Source: an uncultured Ruminococcus sp.
GTDB lineage: Bacteria; Bacillota; Clostridia; Oscillospirales; Acutalibacteraceae
Direction of reading: 5' to 3'
Assembly (NCBI GenBank): GCA_902764235.1
Contig: CACWVH010000044.1
Coordinates: forward strand, 1 to 37,541
DNA: 37,541 nucleotides
Of the stretch, positions 1-9,279 are shown in pieces. Under the pieces are notes generated by a model. It saw nothing but the letters and a program-made list of their open reading frames with translations. It ran no database searches and was not told where the DNA came from. Made by a program: the position numbers and the translations under genes. Numbering within the stretch: position 1 is the first letter of the stretch; every line of letters begins with the position of its first letter.

Positions 1-18
1 TGCTTCCTTGTATTCCAT
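1..18 (-). CDS. 5' end of an unidentified gene
   Basis: Only the first six codons lie in the window (ATG at 18, reading leftward, M-E-Y-K-E-A). A good ribosome binding site, ACGGAGGAACGAAAGT, sits directly upstream, and a TATAAT at 51-56 (reverse strand) could be its -10 box. Nothing can be said about the product. Confidence 0.6.
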
Positions 19-100
19 ACTTTCGTTCCTCCGTTTGGCTTTATATCAATATTATACCATTTTTTAACGGACTTTGCGACTTTTTGCACGGTCTGAATTA

Positions 101-560
101 GGAAATAGGAATCAGAAATTAATTTGCGTATAGCTGCTTTACCGTTCAAACAAAAGTAAATAGCAGAAACGCTCACTTCGTTCGCTCAATGAATAATGAA
201 TAGCGAATAAATAATAATATTTGCGTACAAATACTTCACTATGAATCCCAAATAAACAGCGACACACTAATCTCAGAATCAGCGTAACTAAGCCGCCAAC
301 GCTCACACAGAATTTGCCGCCACGAATAAAGTAAGCGAGCACGCCGCAGGCAGCGCAGCGTGGGAAAGCGAGTGCAGTAAGCGAGCACGCACACTTCAGG
401 CGGTGGGCAGCGCAGCGGGGACGGGGTGGGGTTAAGGAGAGAAGATTTCAAAAGAGGAGAACCTTAAGGGGAGGGGAGTAGCCCATCACCTTATGGTTCT
501 TCTCTTTTGTTGCGTCCGCATCCTGCGGACGCCTGCATCGACAGCAGCGGTCAGCAGGAG
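101..560. repeat. Interspersed repeat R1, copy 1
   Basis: This gene-free stretch closely matches 16474-16910, and a shortened version lies at 6060-6240. Shared blocks include the 'cactTCGTTCGCTCAATGAA' segment, a stretch with two 'gtaagcgagcacgc' motifs, a purine-rich 'aaggagagaagatttcaaaa' block, and a closing hairpin at 512-532 (GCGTCCGCA TCC TGCGGACGC). Open frames through it start only at TTG, lack a ribosome site and exist because the repeat is GC-rich; I do not treat them as genes. The role is unknown. Confidence 0.75.
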
Positions 561-915
561 CATGCAGTAAACGTAAAAACTAACCAATATCATTCCGGAA
601 AATCAAGCCACTGTGTTTCTTTAAGCTCTCTCTCATCGTCCGGAATTACAATACGTGCGAAACCAACCTTTTTCCGTATACTATTATTATGCATTAAAGT
701 GAATCTTCTTACCTGCATCATCTTTAGCTGATTGTAAAACAGATAAATCCTTTACTTTACGCGTTTTCTGTATATAAAATTATAAAAATTTTCTCCGTTT
801 TTTAAGTCTTTTCAGGTTTTTGGCGAGGTGTCCGCCTGCCTGCGGCGGGCGGACGAAATTTCGCCATTTTACAATCGGCTATGCATCATATCGAAATTTA
901 TTGCACTCCCTGCAC
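561..915. other. Gene-free spacer with a two-tier hairpin
   Basis: Mostly AT-rich with no credible gene. At 821-866 there is a nested inverted repeat: TGGCGA pairs with TCGCCA (outer) and GTCCGCC with GGCGGAC (inner). It is followed by TTTTAC on the + strand, so any terminator activity would favour + strand transcripts rather than the sigF operon. Confidence 0.5.
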
Positions 916-1569
916 TCAGATCAGCCGCTGCCTGAGTGCAAGGAGCAGTTTTTTTTCTCTGCGTGAGACCTGAACCTGCGTCATACCGAGGATCTCTGCT
1001 GTGCGGCTTTGCGTGAGCCGCTTGTAATACCTCAGCTCAAGCAACTGCCTGTCACTTTGCTCAAGCCTTTCAAGCTCTGTCCTGAGCGACATATGCTCTA
1101 TCATTTCTGTGTCGTGAGAGGGTACAGGGATATCCGTCTGTATCTCACCGTCCTCGGTTACTGCGGTAAGCGACAGGGGAGAACAGGCTGTGCTGATCGC
1201 TTCGGTTACAGCCTCGCTGCTTGTGCCGAGAATTTCCGCAAGCTCATTTACGGTGGGGTCTCTGCCATGCTTTTTAATGAATTGCTCGGTTTCCCTTGTA
1301 ACTCTGAGAGAAAGCTCTTTGACGCTTCTTGATACCTTTACTGCTCCGCCGTCACGGAAAATCCGCTTTATTTCTCCGATAATGACCGGAACAGCATAGG
1401 TCGAGAATTTATATCCCAGCTTCGGGTCAAAACGAGCCGCTGCTTTGATAAGCCCTATGCAGCCTGCCTGAAAAAGATCGTCATATTCTGCGCCCCTGCC
1501 TCTGAACTTTGCTGCACAGGAATGTACAAGCCCCAGGTTTTCAGTAACAACGCTTTCACGCTCACACAT
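916..1569 (-). CDS. sigF: RNA polymerase sporulation sigma factor SigF
   Basis: Sigma-70 family factor that directs forespore-specific transcription early in sporulation. Region 2 is clear at residues 30-80 (DDLFQAGCIGLIKAA, FSTYAVPVIIGEI, VKVSRS), region 3 follows at about 85-130, and region 4 at about 165-217 ends with the helix-turn-helix LTQSRTAEILGMTQVQVSR. The protein is 217 aa, shorter than the roughly 255 aa of B. subtilis SigF because the N-terminus is abbreviated. It is the last gene of the operon and overlaps spoIIAB by 8 nt (ATGTGTGA), so translation is probably coupled. SigG has similar domains, but the two anti-sigma partners upstream make SigF the better call. Confidence 0.93.
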   Translation of the reverse strand: MCERESVVTENLGLVHSCAAKFRGRGAEYDDLFQAGCIGLIKAAARFDPKLGYKFSTYAVPVIIGEIKRIFRDGGAVKVSRSVKELSLRVTRETEQFIKKHGRDPTVNELAEILGTSSEAVTEAISTACSPLSLTAVTEDGEIQTDIPVPSHDTEMIEHMSLRTELERLEQSDRQLLELRYYKRLTQSRTAEILGMTQVQVSRREKKLLLALRQRLI

Positions 1570-2005
1570 TGTGACACCTCAGACTCAGCTTTTTTCTCAG
1601 TGTTACGGATGTTCCCTTTCCCGGGACTGAACGTACACTCACGGCGTCACAGAAGCTCTGCATTACAGCAAAGCCAAGCCCCGCCCTTTCCTGCTCAGGC
1701 GCAGTGGTGTAAAGCGGCTCCATAGCCTTTTTGATATCACTTATCCCACAACCTTTGTCAGAAATCCTTATATAAACTGTGTTTTCCGGCAGGATGCGTA
1801 TATTGATGCGTATTTTCCCTACGGTGTCACGGTAGGCGTGTACAACGCAGTTTGTGACTGCTTCCGAAACAGCAGTCCTGATATCGTTTATCTCACTGAC
1901 AGTCGGGTCAAGGGAGGCTATGAACATCGCAACAGCCCCTCTCGCATAGGCTTCATTGCATGATCTGCTGTCAAGTGTAATGGTTGTTTCATTAAGTATA
2001 TTCAT
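1562..2005 (-). CDS. spoIIAB: Anti-sigma F factor SpoIIAB (serine kinase)
   Basis: GHKL-family ATPase that binds and silences SigF and phosphorylates SpoIIAA. The ATP site is intact: N-box EAVTN at 48-52, G1-type DKGCG at 83-87, and AGLGF at 108-112. I chose the ATG at 2005 rather than an upstream in-frame codon because GGGAGGAAAAGAAA precedes it and 147 aa matches the family. The start lies inside the end of spoIIAA (14-nt overlap), and the stop overlaps sigF. Confidence 0.93.
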   Translation of the reverse strand: MNILNETTITLDSRSCNEAYARGAVAMFIASLDPTVSEINDIRTAVSEAVTNCVVHAYRDTVGKIRINIRILPENTVYIRISDKGCGISDIKKAMEPLYTTAPEQERAGLGFAVMQSFCDAVSVRSVPGKGTSVTLRKKLSLRCHNV

Positions 2006-2315
2006 TTTCTTTTCCTCCCTCAAGAACATCCAGAGCATTTATGCCCGAAAGCTCCATTATCCTTCTCAGTTCATCAGGCACTCCCGTGACCCTGAGCTTT
2101 CCGCCGTATAGCTGCATTGTTCTGTACCTTCCCATGATAAGTCCGATCCCTGAGCTGTCCATAAAGCCAACATCCGCAAAATTAAGTTTCAGTATTCCCG
2201 GATGTTTTTCCTGAACAAGCCCGTCTGCGGTCTCTCTTATGGCTCTTGCACTGTGATGATCGATATCTCCCGACAAAAACAAGGTAAGCTCATTTCCCTG
2301 CATAACAGTTTTCAT
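1992..2315 (-). CDS. spoIIAA: Anti-anti-sigma factor SpoIIAA
   Basis: STAS-domain protein that releases SigF from SpoIIAB when dephosphorylated. The signature FMDSSGIGLIMGRY at 51-64 holds the serine that SpoIIAB phosphorylates. At 107 aa it is slightly shorter than the usual 115-117 aa. It is first in the spoIIAA-spoIIAB-sigF operon, with ribosome site AAAGGAG about 8 nt before the ATG. A TATAAT-like hexamer lies just upstream, but I cannot identify a convincing SigH promoter or Spo0A box. Confidence 0.93.
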   Translation of the reverse strand: MKTVMQGNELTLFLSGDIDHHSARAIRETADGLVQEKHPGILKLNFADVGFMDSSGIGLIMGRYRTMQLYGGKLRVTGVPDELRRIMELSGINALDVLEGGKENEYT

Positions 2316-2418
2316 TTTTTCAGCTCCTTTGAATTATACTGCTGAAAGGATCAGCTGTGTTTCTTTGTTTATGATAAAACACCGGAGAAGAAAAAAATGA
2401 TGCATCAGGTCGCAGAAT

Positions 2419-2775
2419 CTATGAATTTTCAGCTTTTTTATCAAGACAAATTTCAAGCCCTGAGTATTCCAGAAAAAGTCTGCCGTCCTGAAAACGGTAG
2501 GAAAAGCTGACTGTACCGCAGTCCTTTGTAACAATTGAAAGCTTCTGCTCATCAGCAAAGTATTCTCCTGAGATATTCAGAGCTTCACCACTGCGTTTTG
2601 CTGTAAATGAAGCACTGCCGTCACTGAATGAAAGACAGCAGCTGCCGTCAGCGGTTTGTCTGTCTGCGCTGCAAAGCTCCTCTGCGGCAGTTTCAGGAGA
2701 TGCGCTGCGACAGGCTGAAAAAAACAAAAGCACTGCGGCTGAAAGGATAAGAGAGACTTTTCTGAAATTATACAT
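2419..2775 (-). CDS. Small lipoprotein of unknown function
   Basis: 118 aa with a short basic start, a hydrophobic stretch (LILSAAVLLFF) and a lipobox SAC near residue 22, so it should be lipidated and exported. The remainder is a compact, probably beta-rich domain with repeated SFSDGSASF / VSFSYRFQDGRLFLEYS patterns that I cannot assign. The ATG at 2775 has GGAGGATACAT upstream; a longer in-frame start exists but lacks a site and would bury the signal peptide. It lies 103 nt upstream of spoIIAA on the same strand, so it may be transcribed into that operon. Confidence 0.7.
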   Translation of the reverse strand: MYNFRKVSLILSAAVLLFFSACRSASPETAAEELCSADRQTADGSCCLSFSDGSASFTAKRSGEALNISGEYFADEQKLSIVTKDCGTVSFSYRFQDGRLFLEYSGLEICLDKKAENS

Positions 2776-2904
2776 ATGTATCCTCCATGCTGCACAGAAA
2801 TTGCTCCGTGACCTTGTGTTCCGGGGCAGTATATATTTATTCATATGTGAAATTATTTATTCCGAAGTGCTTGATAACCATGATGCAGTAATATATTTCT
2901 GAGT

Positions 2905-3075
2905 GCATTGAAGAAGCTCTAATCAGCTGACATAAAACTATTTGTCAGAAGAAAGCCAGAACTGCGACTTCGACACTATCGGTCAGTGGGCAAGAGCGCA
3001 GCGCCCCTCGCAAAACTGACACCGGCGACACGCCGGCGAAATTTTGACAGCGGAGGTGCTCCGCCGAGCCGATAT
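2905..3075. repeat. Interspersed repeat R2 (reverse orientation)
   Basis: The block running from 'agctgacataaaactatttg' to the GC-rich 'gacaccggcgacacgccggc' hairpin matches, in reverse orientation, parts of 19170-19535, and in direct orientation the stretch 19915-19990. A short piece recurs at 15060-15080. No gene fits in 2776-3319 apart from this repeat and the glgA promoter. Confidence 0.65.
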
Positions 3076-3140
3076 ATGTTACAAATTTTGACAAACTTTG
3101 AAAAATGTACAAAAATTTTATTGAAAATAAGAAATATGTA

Positions 3141-3169
3141 TTGAATATTAAAATAAAAAGCGTTATAAT
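3141..3169 (+). promoter_or_regulatory. Probable glgA promoter
   Basis: TTGAAT (3141-3146), a 17-bp spacer, then a perfect TATAAT (3164-3169). It lies about 150 nt before the glgA start, leaving a 5' leader of roughly 140 nt. Confidence 0.65.
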
Positions 3170-3319
3170 ATAGTTGGTATTACCATAAGAGTTACAAAAA
3201 AGTAATACCTGACCTGACCCTGCAAAACAGATGTGCGGCCGGCTGTTGCTGTGTAAAAGCTGCAAAATTCTTATTTGACAGAAAGCTCAGGATATCAAGA
3301 ACAGATCAGGAGGAGAAAT

Positions 3320-4774
3320 ATGAGAAAAATATTATTTGTTGCTTCCGAATGTTATCCATTTGTTAAAACAGGCGGACTTGCTGATGTTGTCGGTGCGCTG
3401 CCTAAGATGATAAATAAGGATGAATTCGACGTAAGAGTCGTTATCCCAAAGTATATGTGTATTCCGTGGGAGTACAGACAGCATTTCCAGTATATTACCA
3501 GCTTCTATATGGATCTCGGTCACATACAGGAACATAAGTATGTAGGTATTATGATGTATGAGTTTGAAGGCATCAAATACTATTTCATTGATAACGAGGG
3601 CTATTTCGGCGGAGATTCTCCCTACGGCGAGATCAAATGGGATATTGAGAAATTCACATTCTTCAGCAAGGCGGCACTTGCTATCCTTCCTGTAATTGAT
3701 TTCAAGCCGGATATAATTCACTGCCACGACTGGCAGGCAGCACTTGTGCCTGTATTTCTCAGAACTTTGTTCAAGGACAACGGTTTCTTCTGGGGCATCA
3801 AGACAATAATGACTATCCATAACCTTAAATTCCAGGGTATCTGGGATCTCAAGCTGTTCCGCTATATCACAGCCTTCCCGGAATATGTATTCTCGTCTCA
3901 GAATATGGAATATTTCAAGGACGGAAATATGCTCAAGGCAGGTATAGTATTCTCTGATTATGTAACAACGGTTAGTGATACATATGCAGGTGAAATACAG
4001 ATGCCGTATTATGGCGAGGGTCTTGACGGACTTATGCGCCACAAGAATTATGCGCTCTGCGGTATTGTAAACGGTATCGACTATAATGTCTATAACCCGG
4101 AGCATGATATCCAGATCTTTGAGCATTACACAGCACAGTCTGTTGGCGACAAAAAGGTCATGAACAAGAGAGGTCTCCAGGAGGAGCTGGGACTTCCGGT
4201 CGATGACAATAAGTTTATGATTGCAATAATTTCACGTCTGACAGACCAGAAGGGTCTTGACCTTGTGAATTATGCTATCGAGAGGATAACAGACGAGCAT
4301 ACACAGTTTGTTGTACTCGGCACAGGCGATCAGCAGTATGAAAATACATTCAAATATTATCAGTATAAATATCCGGAAAGAGTATCAGCAAATATCTTCT
4401 ATTCCGATAACAGAGCACATAAGCTTTATGCAGCAGCTGACGCAATGCTTATGCCGTCACGCTTTGAGCCGTGCGGACTGACACAGCTTATCGCTCTGCG
4501 CTACGGCACAGTGCCGATCGTCAGAGAGACAGGCGGACTGCGTGATACTGTACAGCCCTATAACTGGTATGACAACACAGGAACAGGCTTTACCTTTGCA
4601 AATTATAACGCAGAGGAAATGCTCAATGCCATCAACTACGCAAAGACAGTATTCTTCACACAGCGTGACCGCTGGAACGAGATAGCTGCAAGAGGCATGA
4701 GAATGGATTATTCATGGGCAAGATCAGCAAAGCGCTATGAGGAGCTTTACTATAACCTTACAAACTGGTATTGA
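3320..4774 (+). CDS. glgA: Glycogen synthase (ADP-glucose, GT5)
   Basis: Transfers glucose from ADP-glucose to the non-reducing end of an alpha-1,4-glucan in cytoplasmic glycogen synthesis. The N-terminal nucleotide-sugar motif KTGGLADV (16-23), the 'HCHDWQAAL' block, and the C-terminal PSRFEPCGLTQ...ETGGLRDTV (about 378-410) with the catalytic Glu are all present. At 484 aa it has the usual GlgA length. The start is the ATG at 3320, directly after AGGAGGAG; an upstream in-frame start lacks a site. It stands alone with its own promoter and terminator, with no glgB/glgC/glgP beside it. Confidence 0.95.
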   Translation: MRKILFVASECYPFVKTGGLADVVGALPKMINKDEFDVRVVIPKYMCIPWEYRQHFQYITSFYMDLGHIQEHKYVGIMMYEFEGIKYYFIDNEGYFGGDSPYGEIKWDIEKFTFFSKAALAILPVIDFKPDIIHCHDWQAALVPVFLRTLFKDNGFFWGIKTIMTIHNLKFQGIWDLKLFRYITAFPEYVFSSQNMEYFKDGNMLKAGIVFSDYVTTVSDTYAGEIQMPYYGEGLDGLMRHKNYALCGIVNGIDYNVYNPEHDIQIFEHYTAQSVGDKKVMNKRGLQEELGLPVDDNKFMIAIISRLTDQKGLDLVNYAIERITDEHTQFVVLGTGDQQYENTFKYYQYKYPERVSANIFYSDNRAHKLYAAADAMLMPSRFEPCGLTQLIALRYGTVPIVRETGGLRDTVQPYNWYDNTGTGFTFANYNAEEMLNAINYAKTVFFTQRDRWNEIAARGMRMDYSWARSAKRYEELYYNLTNWY

Positions 4775-4803
4775 TCCTGCAAAAAGAAAATAAAAAACTA
4801 AGT

Positions 4804-4848
4804 GGGCTGCCGCATCAATGAAATGCGGCAGCCCTTGAATTTTTATTT
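4804..4848 (+). terminator. Rho-independent terminator of glgA
   Basis: A perfect 12-bp stem, GGGCTGCCGCAT pairing with ATGCGGCAGCCC, with a 7-nt loop, then TTGAATTTTTATTT. Confidence 0.85.
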
Positions 4849-4864
4849 GCGTTTATACTATGCT

Positions 4865-5917
4865 TCATACGATCTGCTTTCCGGTCTGGTCAGATACCCT
4901 GATCGTGACGGTCACATTTTCGTCCGAGGAGAGAGCTGCAAGCTGTTCTCTGAGATCCTCAGCATTTGAGGACAGATCACCGAGCTGAGCAGCGACAGCC
5001 TGTTCTGCACCGTCAGGAACAGTCTGAGAAAGTGTGATGCTGATGATAACATTGTCGCCCTGAACCTCAGCGCTTACCTGAGCGCCGCTGTCGCCGGTCT
5101 GTGCGGCAGCCTGAGAGAAAAGCTTCTGCATAAGCGGACTGCCGACAATAGAGGCGAGATCACGTCCGACAGGCTCAGTATCCGCTTCAGACTCCCCGGC
5201 ATCCTGACGACTGTAAGTTCTTGCGGCAATAATGCTGCCGTTAGCATTTACGATCCTTGCTTTGATCTCGATATTATCTGTAGTAGTCGTACCCTCAAGC
5301 AGAGCAATATAAGAGCCTGCCTGATCGCCTATGGAATCGAAATAGCTGTCAAGAGTCGATTTGTCAATGTCAGCCGGGTCGATCTGCTTTTTCGACCTTG
5401 CGGTCACGATCACTGTGCTTTCTCCCTCAAGGCTTACATCAATGTCATAATCATCGCTTTCGTACTGCTTTTTCGTGTCCTCGATAACATCATTGTATTC
5501 AGAGCTTTCATACAGCTCTCTGAGCGACAGGTCTTTGTTCTCTCCGCTGAAATCAATAAAACCGGTGTCATCAACAGAGCTTTCCTCATGGGATATCTCC
5601 GGCTCAGCGGAGCTGCTTTCAGCCCAGCTCTGTAAAGCTGCGCTGCTTTCATCAGCGGAGCTTTCTGCCTTGCTTTTTTCACTTTGCGAGCTTTCAGCTT
5701 TGCTTTCTGCTGAAGCGGAGCTTTCAGAGCTGCTGCTTTCCTGGGAATTCTCCTGAACGCTGTCCTCAGGGCTGCTCTGAGCTGAGCTGGATGAACCGGA
5801 AGTTTCTTCCTTGTTTTCCTGATCTTTATTTCCTCCGAAAAGACTGCATCCGCCGGCAGCCGATATTATCAGTGCCGCACAAAGCAATGCAAAAAATATT
5901 CCCTTTACCTTTTTCAT
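4865..5917 (-). CDS. Ser-rich lipoprotein with duplicated C-terminal domain
   Basis: 350 aa. It starts MKKVKGIFFALLCAALIIS and has a lipobox around AGGC near residue 24. A low-complexity Ser/Glu/Ala linker spans about 35-115 (many SSAES and SQSE units), as expected for a spacer crossing the cell wall. Two similar modules follow (about 130-235 and 250-350). Each has an alpha-helical start and a beta segment (LEGESTVIVTA; VQGDNVIISIT), resembling DUF4854-type domains of Clostridia. Function unknown. GGGAGGATATAT precedes the ATG. It converges with glgA. Confidence 0.8.
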   Translation of the reverse strand: MKKVKGIFFALLCAALIISAAGGCSLFGGNKDQENKEETSGSSSSAQSSPEDSVQENSQESSSSESSASAESKAESSQSEKSKAESSADESSAALQSWAESSSAEPEISHEESSVDDTGFIDFSGENKDLSLRELYESSEYNDVIEDTKKQYESDDYDIDVSLEGESTVIVTARSKKQIDPADIDKSTLDSYFDSIGDQAGSYIALLEGTTTTDNIEIKARIVNANGSIIAARTYSRQDAGESEADTEPVGRDLASIVGSPLMQKLFSQAAAQTGDSGAQVSAEVQGDNVIISITLSQTVPDGAEQAVAAQLGDLSSNAEDLREQLAALSSDENVTVTIRVSDQTGKQIV

Positions 5918-6059
5918 ATATATCCTCCCTTTCGATCACATAAATCAACGAATAACGAATAGTTAATAATATTTGTGTACAGTTGCATACTCCTTCAGTC
6001 AGCTTCGCTGACAGCTCCCTCGGGGAGGGAGCCATTTTTTTCAGTGTAACAAAGCTGCC

Positions 6060-6240
6060 CATCCTCACATAAAACTAATTGCCGCCACAAAAGTAAGCGA
6101 GCACGCCGAAGGCAGCGCCCCTTCTCTTATGGTTCTTCTCTTTGGCTGCGTCCGCATCCTGCGGACGCATGCGAAGAAATTAGCGGTACGTAAAAATCCA
6201 TGAATCAGCATAAAAATCTGCTCACACCTACGCAATACTA
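6060..6240. repeat. Repeat R1, shortened copy, in the 5918-6310 gap
   Basis: Carries the R1 pieces 'gtaagcgagcacgccg', 'cttatggttcttctcttt' and the hairpin GCGTCCGCA TCC TGCGGACGC, but lacks about 250 bp of the central block of the other copies, as after an internal deletion. The rest of 5918-6310 shows no gene. Confidence 0.65.
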
Positions 6241-6310
6241 ACCACTTGAAAAAAGTAAACGCTTGCCTTATCAGCTGATGTGTAATAGTGATTTCATAAA
6301 GCAGAAAAAC

Positions 6311-7996
6311 TTACTTGATAAATTCAAACCTGGTAACGTCAAAAACACCGCTGTCGGTTATCCTCAGCTCAGGGATAACAGGCAGAGCCATGAATGAAAG
6401 CGTGACAAACGGATCAATGTTTTTGTTTACACCAAGAGTATAAGCCTTGCTGATAACATTGTCAAGCTCCGGGATAAGCTCGTCGGCGCTTTTCATGCTC
6501 ATAAGTCCGCCGAGAGGCAGGGCAAGCTCCCCGATGACCTTTCCGTCACTGATGATGACATATCCTCCGCCGATGCGTCTGAGCTGCTCACAGGCAAACA
6601 GCATATCGCTGTCATTGTCGCCAGTTACAACAATATTGTGGCTGTCGTGTGCGACAGTTGAAGCAACAGCACCGTGTATTTTTCCGTAGTCGCTGATATA
6701 GCCTGTGCCGTGAAAGCCTGTGGCATTGTGCCTTTCAACTACTGCGATCTTGTTGACAGAGCCGTCGGCAATTCCCTTTTCAAGCTGCTCACGGGTGTAA
6801 ATGAGCTTCTGGGTGACGATCTGCCTGTCAACAATGCCGATAACAGCGTTGCTGTCCTTTACAGGAATATCAAAGGCATTTTTGTCAAGGGGCGCAAAGT
6901 TAACAGGAGAAAGAAGCGCACTGTTGTATTTCATGCCCTCAGGCTCCGGAATATCCCTGACGCTGACGCCGTCCTTGTAAACATCAATGATATTGAAGCT
7001 TTCAAGATCCTCAAGCACGACCATATCCGCATGATATCCGCAGCCGATCGCACCGATATTTTTCAGCCTGTAGGTCCTTGCTGCATTGATGGTGGCTATC
7101 TGAACAGCCTTTATCGGATCAAGACCAAGCTCTACGCTGCGTTTTATGCAATAGCGTATCGTGCCGTTTTTGCGGATATCCGCAAGATGCTTGTCGTCTG
7201 TGCAGAAGGCTAAATTTGTTGTGTCGATATTGTTTTTGATAACGCCCTTCATAATGGCATCAAGATTCCTTGACGCAGAGCCTTCCCTTACAAGAACGGT
7301 AAGCCCTGCCCGGAGCTTTTCAATAGCTTCGTCATAGGAAATGCTTTCATGGTCGGTGTGGATACCGGCAGTGATATAGGCGTTCAGTTCATTTCCTGTG
7401 CCGAGAGGATCGTGTCCGTCAATTATCATATCGGAAAAGACATCAAGCTTTTCGAGTATTTCTTTGTCGCAGGCAAGAACGCCCACAGAATTCATCATTT
7501 CCCCCAGCCCTAAAACATGGGGATCGTTTTTGAAATATGAAAGCTGTCTTGCGTCAAGCTCTGCGCCGGAATGTTCAAACGGGGTCGAGGGAACGCATGA
7601 GGGCAGCATTACATAATAATTGCCTGCGGCTCTGTCAGCAGCCTTGAGTATCTCCGCAATAGCAGTCATACCTCCGACATTTGCTATCTCGTGGGGGTCT
7701 GTGATGATCGTGGTAGTGCCCTGCCGCAGCTCCTCCATTGAATATATTTCGGGCATAGACATGGACGATTCAACGTGTACATGGGCATTGATAAAACCGG
7801 GAGCAACATATTTTCCCTTGATATCAATTTCCTTTCTGCCATTGTATTTTCCCACGCCAACGATGATTCCGTCACTTACAGCGATATCGCCCTCAGTAAT
7901 CTCTGCGGTGAAAACATTTATGACCTTTGCATTCTTCAGAACAAGCTCACAGCTGCCGTCTGAAAGGGCAGCGCTTATCAGTTTTTGTCTGTTCAT
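6311..7996 (-). CDS. ade: Adenine deaminase
   Basis: Amidohydrolase-family enzyme converting adenine to hypoxanthine and ammonia in purine salvage. The metal-binding motif GFINAHVHVESS lies at 67-78 (H72, H74). Further hallmark blocks are TDPHEIANVGG, the central LDPIKAVQIATINAARTY, and the C-terminal 'VASTVAHDSHNIVVTGDN' typical of Ade. Its length of 561 aa is in the usual range. Ribosome site CGGAGG is well placed before the ATG. It is monocistronic, with no purine transporter next to it. Confidence 0.93.
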   Translation of the reverse strand: MNRQKLISAALSDGSCELVLKNAKVINVFTAEITEGDIAVSDGIIVGVGKYNGRKEIDIKGKYVAPGFINAHVHVESSMSMPEIYSMEELRQGTTTIITDPHEIANVGGMTAIAEILKAADRAAGNYYVMLPSCVPSTPFEHSGAELDARQLSYFKNDPHVLGLGEMMNSVGVLACDKEILEKLDVFSDMIIDGHDPLGTGNELNAYITAGIHTDHESISYDEAIEKLRAGLTVLVREGSASRNLDAIMKGVIKNNIDTTNLAFCTDDKHLADIRKNGTIRYCIKRSVELGLDPIKAVQIATINAARTYRLKNIGAIGCGYHADMVVLEDLESFNIIDVYKDGVSVRDIPEPEGMKYNSALLSPVNFAPLDKNAFDIPVKDSNAVIGIVDRQIVTQKLIYTREQLEKGIADGSVNKIAVVERHNATGFHGTGYISDYGKIHGAVASTVAHDSHNIVVTGDNDSDMLFACEQLRRIGGGYVIISDGKVIGELALPLGGLMSMKSADELIPELDNVISKAYTLGVNKNIDPFVTLSFMALPVIPELRITDSGVFDVTRFEFIK

Positions 7997-8218
7997 TTTT
8001 TATTCCTCCGTATTAAAAATTTCAGTTTTTTTAGCTGATTGTAAAATCAAAAAAGCTTTTATTTGTGCTGAAAACAGTCATGCTATTTGCTGCCGTTCAC
8101 AGGCATATACCATTCTTCATTTCAAAGCTGTCCAAAAAATTTAAAGATTTTTGTATCGAAATCTGATCTGAGAGATTATATAATAAAACATTAATCAATG
8201 ACCGAGGGGGTACTCTTT

Positions 8219-9052
8219 ATGTTAAAGAATATAAAAGTGATAGTAACAGTCTTTATGCTTGCCGTATGTATGGCAGGCTGCTCAGAGACCGTAGCTGTAT
8301 ATCCTGCGCCGCCTGAGAAAAGCACCTCTGATGAACTGTCCTCAGCAGAGGAAGCATCCGCAGAGGTAACGGAAAATGGAAGCTCTGCAAATGAAAACGG
8401 CTCCGGATCAGCTCAGGAGAAGAATGACGCTGTGAATGAGGAGATATCTTACATAACAGGAGATAACGGTGAAAAAATACCATACGCAACAGAATACAGC
8501 GATCCCGGGACCTTTCAGTATACTGAGCAGATGATTATTGATATGAATGAAGATAACGAGGATTTTGAAGTTTCCAGAGGCGAAAGGGACGGGCAGATAT
8601 ATATTTACGGGCTTATCAATTCTTCAACTGTAAGCAGTGAACGTGATGTGCTTGAAGAGCTGATGCTTGTGCGCTCACTCATCGGAATGACAGACACAAG
8701 GACACAGCTTTACTGTAACAAGAAAAGGAGCCATGACGGCTATTATGCATTCGGTCAGTGCTATGCCGGAATAAAAATGTATTCATCAGGTGTATATGTA
8801 TGGCTTGACGAAGAAAACAGGATATCATCGGTCGATGTAAATGTCATCAGTGATACGGATATCCTGAAAAAAATAAATGTTGACAAATTGTTGGATCCTC
8901 CGGATAAGGACAGCCGTCTTGTGCTCTGGGATGTGAATGAATATAACTCCGCTCCGGTGCCGGCATATATTACAAACAGCTTTGATGATACAACGGTAAC
9001 AGATGCCCATACAGGAAAGGAGATAGACCGCTGGTCGAACATAATGGATTAG
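8219..9052 (+). CDS. Lipoprotein of unknown function
   Basis: 277 aa. The start MLKNIKVIVTVFMLAVCMAG is followed by the lipobox Cys at about 21. A Pro/Ser/Glu-rich linker (about 28-80) precedes a folded region without a family I recognise. The ATG at 8219 has GAGGGGG 8 nt upstream; an earlier in-frame ATG at 8198 has none. Context gives no function; it lies between the divergent ade and the Nudix gene. Confidence 0.75.
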   Translation: MLKNIKVIVTVFMLAVCMAGCSETVAVYPAPPEKSTSDELSSAEEASAEVTENGSSANENGSGSAQEKNDAVNEEISYITGDNGEKIPYATEYSDPGTFQYTEQMIIDMNEDNEDFEVSRGERDGQIYIYGLINSSTVSSERDVLEELMLVRSLIGMTDTRTQLYCNKKRSHDGYYAFGQCYAGIKMYSSGVYVWLDEENRISSVDVNVISDTDILKKINVDKLLDPPDKDSRLVLWDVNEYNSAPVPAYITNSFDDTTVTDAHTGKEIDRWSNIMD

Positions 9053-9060
9053 TGTAATTC

Positions 9061-9279
9061 CTGAATCCGTGAAATTGAATAAAATCGTTTTTTAAAACCT
9101 TCCGGTTTTTTAGTCCCCTGAAGTCTCCCCCTTCCCTTTGGGAAGGGGGACGGGGGGATGGGCGCAGATAAGCTGCACCCTATGGGTGAGCAGCTTAAAA
9201 ACCTGAAATGCATAAACCAATGCATTATCTCTGGATTTTTCAGAAAAATAAATAATGAGTTTCACGGATTCAAGTAATT
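9061..9279. repeat. Structured repeat R3, copy A (MITE-like)
   Basis: 9113-9279 is the reverse complement of 37381-37541 at high identity. It is bounded by CTGAATCCGTGAAA at 9061-9074 and its inverse near 9264-9278, like short terminal inverted repeats. It folds into successive hairpins: CCCCCTTCCC TTT GGGAAGGGGG (9127-9149), a stem around AAGCTG...CAGCTT, and a stem around AAAACCTGAAATGCAT. No gene is credible in 9053-9442. Confidence 0.65.

Noticed and set aside
239-451. About 70-codon minus-strand frame in repeat R1, also open in the copy at 16615-16824
   Set aside because: It begins at TTG without a ribosome site, is Pro/Arg/Cys-rich as expected from a GC-rich repeat, and diverges at its end between copies.
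3332-4126. 264-codon minus-strand frame opposite glgA
   Set aside because: Antisense to a certain gene, with no ribosome site or recognisable family.
6674-7213. 179-codon plus-strand frame opposite the adenine deaminase gene
   Set aside because: Antisense shadow of a well-supported enzyme.
8151-8184. Promoter for the lipoprotein gene at 8219
   Set aside because: TTGTAT and TATAAT are present but 22 bp apart, too far for a confident call.
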